Part shown: in pieces, positions 60,600-64,000 of the stretch | Layout: every line of letters starts with the position of its first letter | Numbering within the stretch: the stretch's first letter is position 1 | Source of the DNA: Primula veris | Taxonomy: Eukaryota > Streptophyta > Magnoliopsida > Ericales > Primulaceae | DNA length: 64,000 bases | NCBI GenBank assembly: GCA_963682055.1 | Contig: OY821742.1 | Location: 6,223,816 to 6,287,815, forward strand | Direction: 5' to 3' | Program-made: the position numbers and the translations under genes | The notes under the pieces: generated by a model | What the model was told of the DNA's origin: nothing | Database searches by the model: none | What the model saw: the letters and a program-made list of their open reading frames with translations, nothing else

Positions 60600-61802
60600 T
60601 TAATTAAATAAACACCTGTAAATTTTGATCGTTACTTAACAGTTAATACCATAGACCAGTGCACGCATGTCTGTAGAAAAGCAGTACCTAACCTTCTACG
60701 TACGCAAGAAACATTGTAACTCAACGAAAATCTTTAACTGTCATAGACGAAAATTGAAAAGGAAAAGGGCGGAAACGAGGAATGTTTTATTCAAAAAATT
60801 TAGATATTCCTGAGAATTCTCTAAAAAAATCCAACGCTGAACCTCTGGAGAAACCCTATCAATTTCTTAGTAATACGAAACCAAATCCGTAGAAAGACTC
60901 GTATGTGAAATTTTTTGTATTATGTACATACTTATCTAAGAGTGAGGAAAAAAGAAGAGCAGTGATGAAATTCTAACCCAAAAAATCGAAAAAATCTACA
61001 AGAGGCAGGTATGCATACAGCATATATACTACTATTATAAAATCTCCCTAACCCTAAGTATATTTATATGGTGCGCTAAAAGAATAGCTTTGATGCTAAA
61101 ACTCTTAAATTTAATAAGTAGAACTTGTTTATATTATTGTGGATTGTGGATTGTGGATGATACTCTAAATAGTTTGAAGTTCGTTTTTGTTACGAACATT
61201 TATTCAACAGTCCATTTAACTAGAAATTACTTTGTGCTTTAGAAAGTCAGACTATCCTCAAAATAAATTTTCGTAAATATGTCCATCAATATATCATGTC
61301 ATGCGGTATATATTTAATTCTCTGAAAAACAAAAAAAGTCTTTAATGTGAAAGAGGCTAGAAAGGAATATTAACGTGTTTCTCCTGATGATTTGGCTTTT
61401 TATGAATGCAGTCAATAGAAATCAAAGATTCTTAGAAAAAAGAAAAGCATACATCATTTTCATGATATATTTATTCGAATTTCGAAGAATAAACGCACAT
61501 GAGTTCATGGCATAGTTTCAAAAAGATATATTACACATGATCACTAACCTGGAAGCCCAGTTGTAACATAGTGTTTTCTCAAAATTAACATGAAATATAA
61601 ACAATACTAGTGATCGTATTTTACGGTTATTTTTAAGGAAAATTTAGTATTAAGTACCCAGCTTCTCAATTATTTTAAGTATTCTTCCCCTTATTATTTA
61701 TTTACAAGCTACTCCATATGTTAAAAAATTTACTTTTCTGAAGAGTTGAAATATAAATGATTGAATGTATTCCCAAGTTATCGAGTTTGTGACTAATAAT
61801 TA

Positions 61803-62015
61803 TTACTCACTCGGTTCGCAGTTAATTATACTCGAAATTATGTGCAATTTTGATCGGGTTATAACATGTATCAAAATTATTGAAATGAAAATTTTTAAAA
61901 CTAAATCAAATATAATTAACTTTTAAAAAATTTCATTCCGACAATTTTAATACACATTATTGGTCAGTCAAAATTGCAAATAGTTTCGTAATAGACAATT
62001 AATTGAAAACAATAC
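61803..62015. mobile_element. Degenerate Stowaway-like copy
   Basis: Left end CTCACTCGGTTCGCAGTTAA after TA. The interior TTTCATTCCGACAATTTTAA and AAATTGCAAATAGTTTCGTA match the element at 19713-19949; the right terminus is eroded. Confidence 0.65.
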
Positions 62016-62839
62016 ATTATTTAAGAGTAATGCACATAATAAAATAGACATAATACACATAATAGTATTATTTACATATCAGCTATTATTGTATTTGAGA
62101 TATGATATGCAAGTCACTCTGTGCATATATTATTTATCGTTATTTAATGCTACACTTCATATTCTTCCATCGACGTAGGCCACTTGAATTATATATTATT
62201 AAAAAACGACTTACTCCAGCGTCTTATATTAGTCGTTGGTCCTACTTCTAAAAAATTCATTTTATTAAATTAAGGTTCTTAAGTTTCATTTTATAAGTTA
62301 GTAATTGAATTCAATAATTAAATTAAGGCCCTGAAACATCTATATGAATTAAAGTTCATAAAACAGTCTTAATCATTTGTTCAATAATTCTATTTTTGAA
62401 ATACAACTTAAATGGATGGTTGTTTGAAGTTTGAACAGTACTAAAGCGTTTGTTGATAATTAAGATGGAAATCCAAAAGATGTTGAATAATTCAAGATTT
62501 TAAACAGTAGTGTTAAGTGACTTTACCAACATGTTTTTTTTTATTTAAATTCCTCCGTTGGCCGGAGATATTTTTCCAGAGGATATCATGATTAACTTAG
62601 AAAATCCTTTTAACTGATTGGGAAATTAACCAATAAAGATTAATACATTTTTATATAATGCTAAGCTAATAAAAATTTCAAAAATCAATTATATTGAACA
62701 TTTAATTCTTTATTTTGAGACATGATGTAATAATTTAGGGTATCTAACATCTAAGGCTCATAGCAACTTGTGTTTGCAATAAAATTAAATTGGATTTACA
62801 ATTTAATTTAATTTTTAACGAGTGCCTCTGTTAGCCAAA

Positions 62840-63180
62840 AGGATGTTATTTTTAGTTTTGCAATTAAATATATCATTAGTGTAAGAGGTATGTTTGTAAA
62901 ATAAAGTATATTTGTCAATTTGTTATAATAACAAATATGCTTTATTTAACAATTATAACTCATACACTAATGATATATTTTACAAAGGATGTTATTTTTG
63001 GTTTTGCAATTAAATACTGTATATCATTAGTGCATGAGGTATGTTTGTAAAATAAAACATATTTGGTGATAATAACAGGACACGACTGTAATTCCAATAA
63101 CATCCTTTTGCTAACATGAGTTATGTGTGTAAAATAAAGCATATTTGTTATAATAATAGGGCTACATTTGTAATTCCGAT
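62840..63180. repeat. Mixed direct and inverted repeat array
   Basis: GGATGTTATTTTT.GTTTTGCA and TATGTTTGTAAAATAAA occur twice in direct order (62842 and 62985), with a third GTGTGTAAAATAAAGCATAT at about 63125. An inverted copy (ATATGCTTTATTTAACAATT) lies between at about 62935. The segment can fold on itself; it is probably a nested MITE. Confidence 0.7.
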
Positions 63181-63797
63181 AAACAATTATTGTGTTCTAG
63201 CACCTCTTAGTGTTGACAAAGTCAATGTCTCCCTTAAAACAAGAAAGCAATGGAGCATTAGTAGTAAATAAAAAGGAATTTTCAGACATTAAAATTTAAA
63301 CTTTGATCATTAATCTGTTGAAAAAATAGAGATTAGCATAAATATAATTCAAAGAATTGAATCTGCCAACATAGCTAGAGACGGAAAAGGATCAACAAAA
63401 CTGCTTTATTTTGTGAAAGAAAAAAGCGAGAGAAAGAAATGAGATAACGAGAAATAAATAAATATAATCATCATTGAAAATAGAATAATATAAACATCAT
63501 TGAAAATCTTATGACTGAATTAAAAAAAAAATCTCATCTATCGACAAATTAAAGCACATGAAATGAGAAGTTACAAAAAAACAAGACAACTCATGTATTT
63601 ACATCAGTAACGCAATTTATTGTTACAAAAACAAGGGTGTGGCTTTTGTTTAAAAATAAATTAATAGTTAGGCTAACAAGTGTATTGTTTAAATCTTATT
63701 TATAAGTTAAATCATGTAGTTATTTATGCCTGATAAAAATACAATTGATTTCTTAATACATCAATTGATAGTTTATGGTAATATTATTTACAATTGA

Positions 63798-64000
63798 TGT
63801 TGGAAAACATGTTTTATACATGGGTGTTCTGAATGGTCACATGACCAACTTCGAGTCGATATTACATGTGACAACACAGAGTTTTTAATGCCGTACTCAA
63901 CGCGTTTGAGTAGCTCGTGTGACGAGTTTCGTAACGGTATATCGCATGACCTATTCGGAGAATGGGTGTGAATATTAATCGGATTCAAAGTTGGGTTCTC
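63798..64000 (+). mobile_element. Start of a second LTR of the 52574-53273 family, cut by the window end
   Basis: Begins TGTTGGAAAACATG after ATTGA. It shares GAATGGTCACATGACCA, CGTAACGGTAT.TCGCATGACC and CTATTCGGAGAATG with the reverse complement of the solo LTR end at 53273. It is in opposite orientation and runs off the right edge, so it may be a solo LTR or the start of a full element. Confidence 0.75.

Larger units (their letters stand above)
60600..63797. other. Upstream region of the HMA-DC1 gene and repeat-rich intergenic DNA
   Basis: The first few hundred bases should hold the HMA-DC1 promoter, but I see no clear TATA box at the right spacing. Beyond that are a degenerate Stowaway-like copy (about 61803-62015) and a foldback/tandem array (62840-63180). 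No gene is visible. Confidence 0.6.

Noticed and set aside
1..64000. tRNA, rRNA, CRISPR, operon, phage or organelle features
   Set aside because: Looked for and not seen. The TGGTATCAGAGC at 33552 is a primer-binding site, not a tRNA gene, and repeats here are transposon-derived or microsatellites.

Overview
This is a window of plant nuclear DNA, most likely from a eudicot. It is AT-rich, its genes have many introns with GT/AG borders and conserved plant intron positions, and the spaces between genes and the larger introns are filled with small DNA transposons, solo LTRs and one long Ty3/Gypsy retrotransposon. I see no rRNA, tRNA, CRISPR array, operon or organelle gene. The proteins do not let me name the species.

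Layout, left to right: (1) 1-3046, plus strand: the 3' half of an L-ascorbate oxidase gene whose first exons lie left of the window. (2) 3759-7722, minus: a complete nine-exon gene for a TRP1/TBP1-type telomere-repeat-binding protein (660 codons), convergent with ascorbate oxidase. (3) 14374-17385, plus: a three-exon DUF506 (PDDEXK-like) protein. (4) 20507-25285, plus: a four-exon secreted GH17 beta-1,3-glucanase with a C-terminal X8/CBM43 domain. (5) 28412-28852, minus: the first exon of a V-ATPase c'' proteolipid gene, split by a 323-bp solo LTR with a perfect 5-bp target duplication, with no later exons except a possible scrap. (6) 31793-44270, plus: a ten-exon dolichyl-phosphate beta-glucosyltransferase (ALG5) whose second intron carries a 5.8-kb Gypsy element with nearly identical LTRs but a broken polyprotein. 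(7) 46504-49931, minus: very-long-chain enoyl-CoA reductase (ECR/CER10), convergent with ALG5. (8) 53530-58580: repeat-rich DNA with a rearranged segmental duplication, pieces of a DC1 pseudogene, a MITE with a matching empty site and a GC-rich LTR-like insertion. (9) 58581-60599, minus: an intact three-exon gene joining a HIPP-type HMA metal-binding domain to DC1 zinc-finger domains. (10) 60600-64000: repeats, ending inside a second copy of the LTR family seen at 52574.

The genes are unrelated housekeeping, cell-wall, ER-lipid and ER-glycosylation genes and do not form a pathway cluster. ALG5 and ECR both act at the ER membrane, but I read their adjacency as chance. All exon coordinates were worked out by hand from reading frame, splice sites and family resemblance. 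Every complete gene model closes in frame from ATG to stop. The points most worth a second look are the HMA-DC1 fusion with its broken relatives nearby, the LTR-split V-ATPase exon, and the young but defective Gypsy element inside ALG5.
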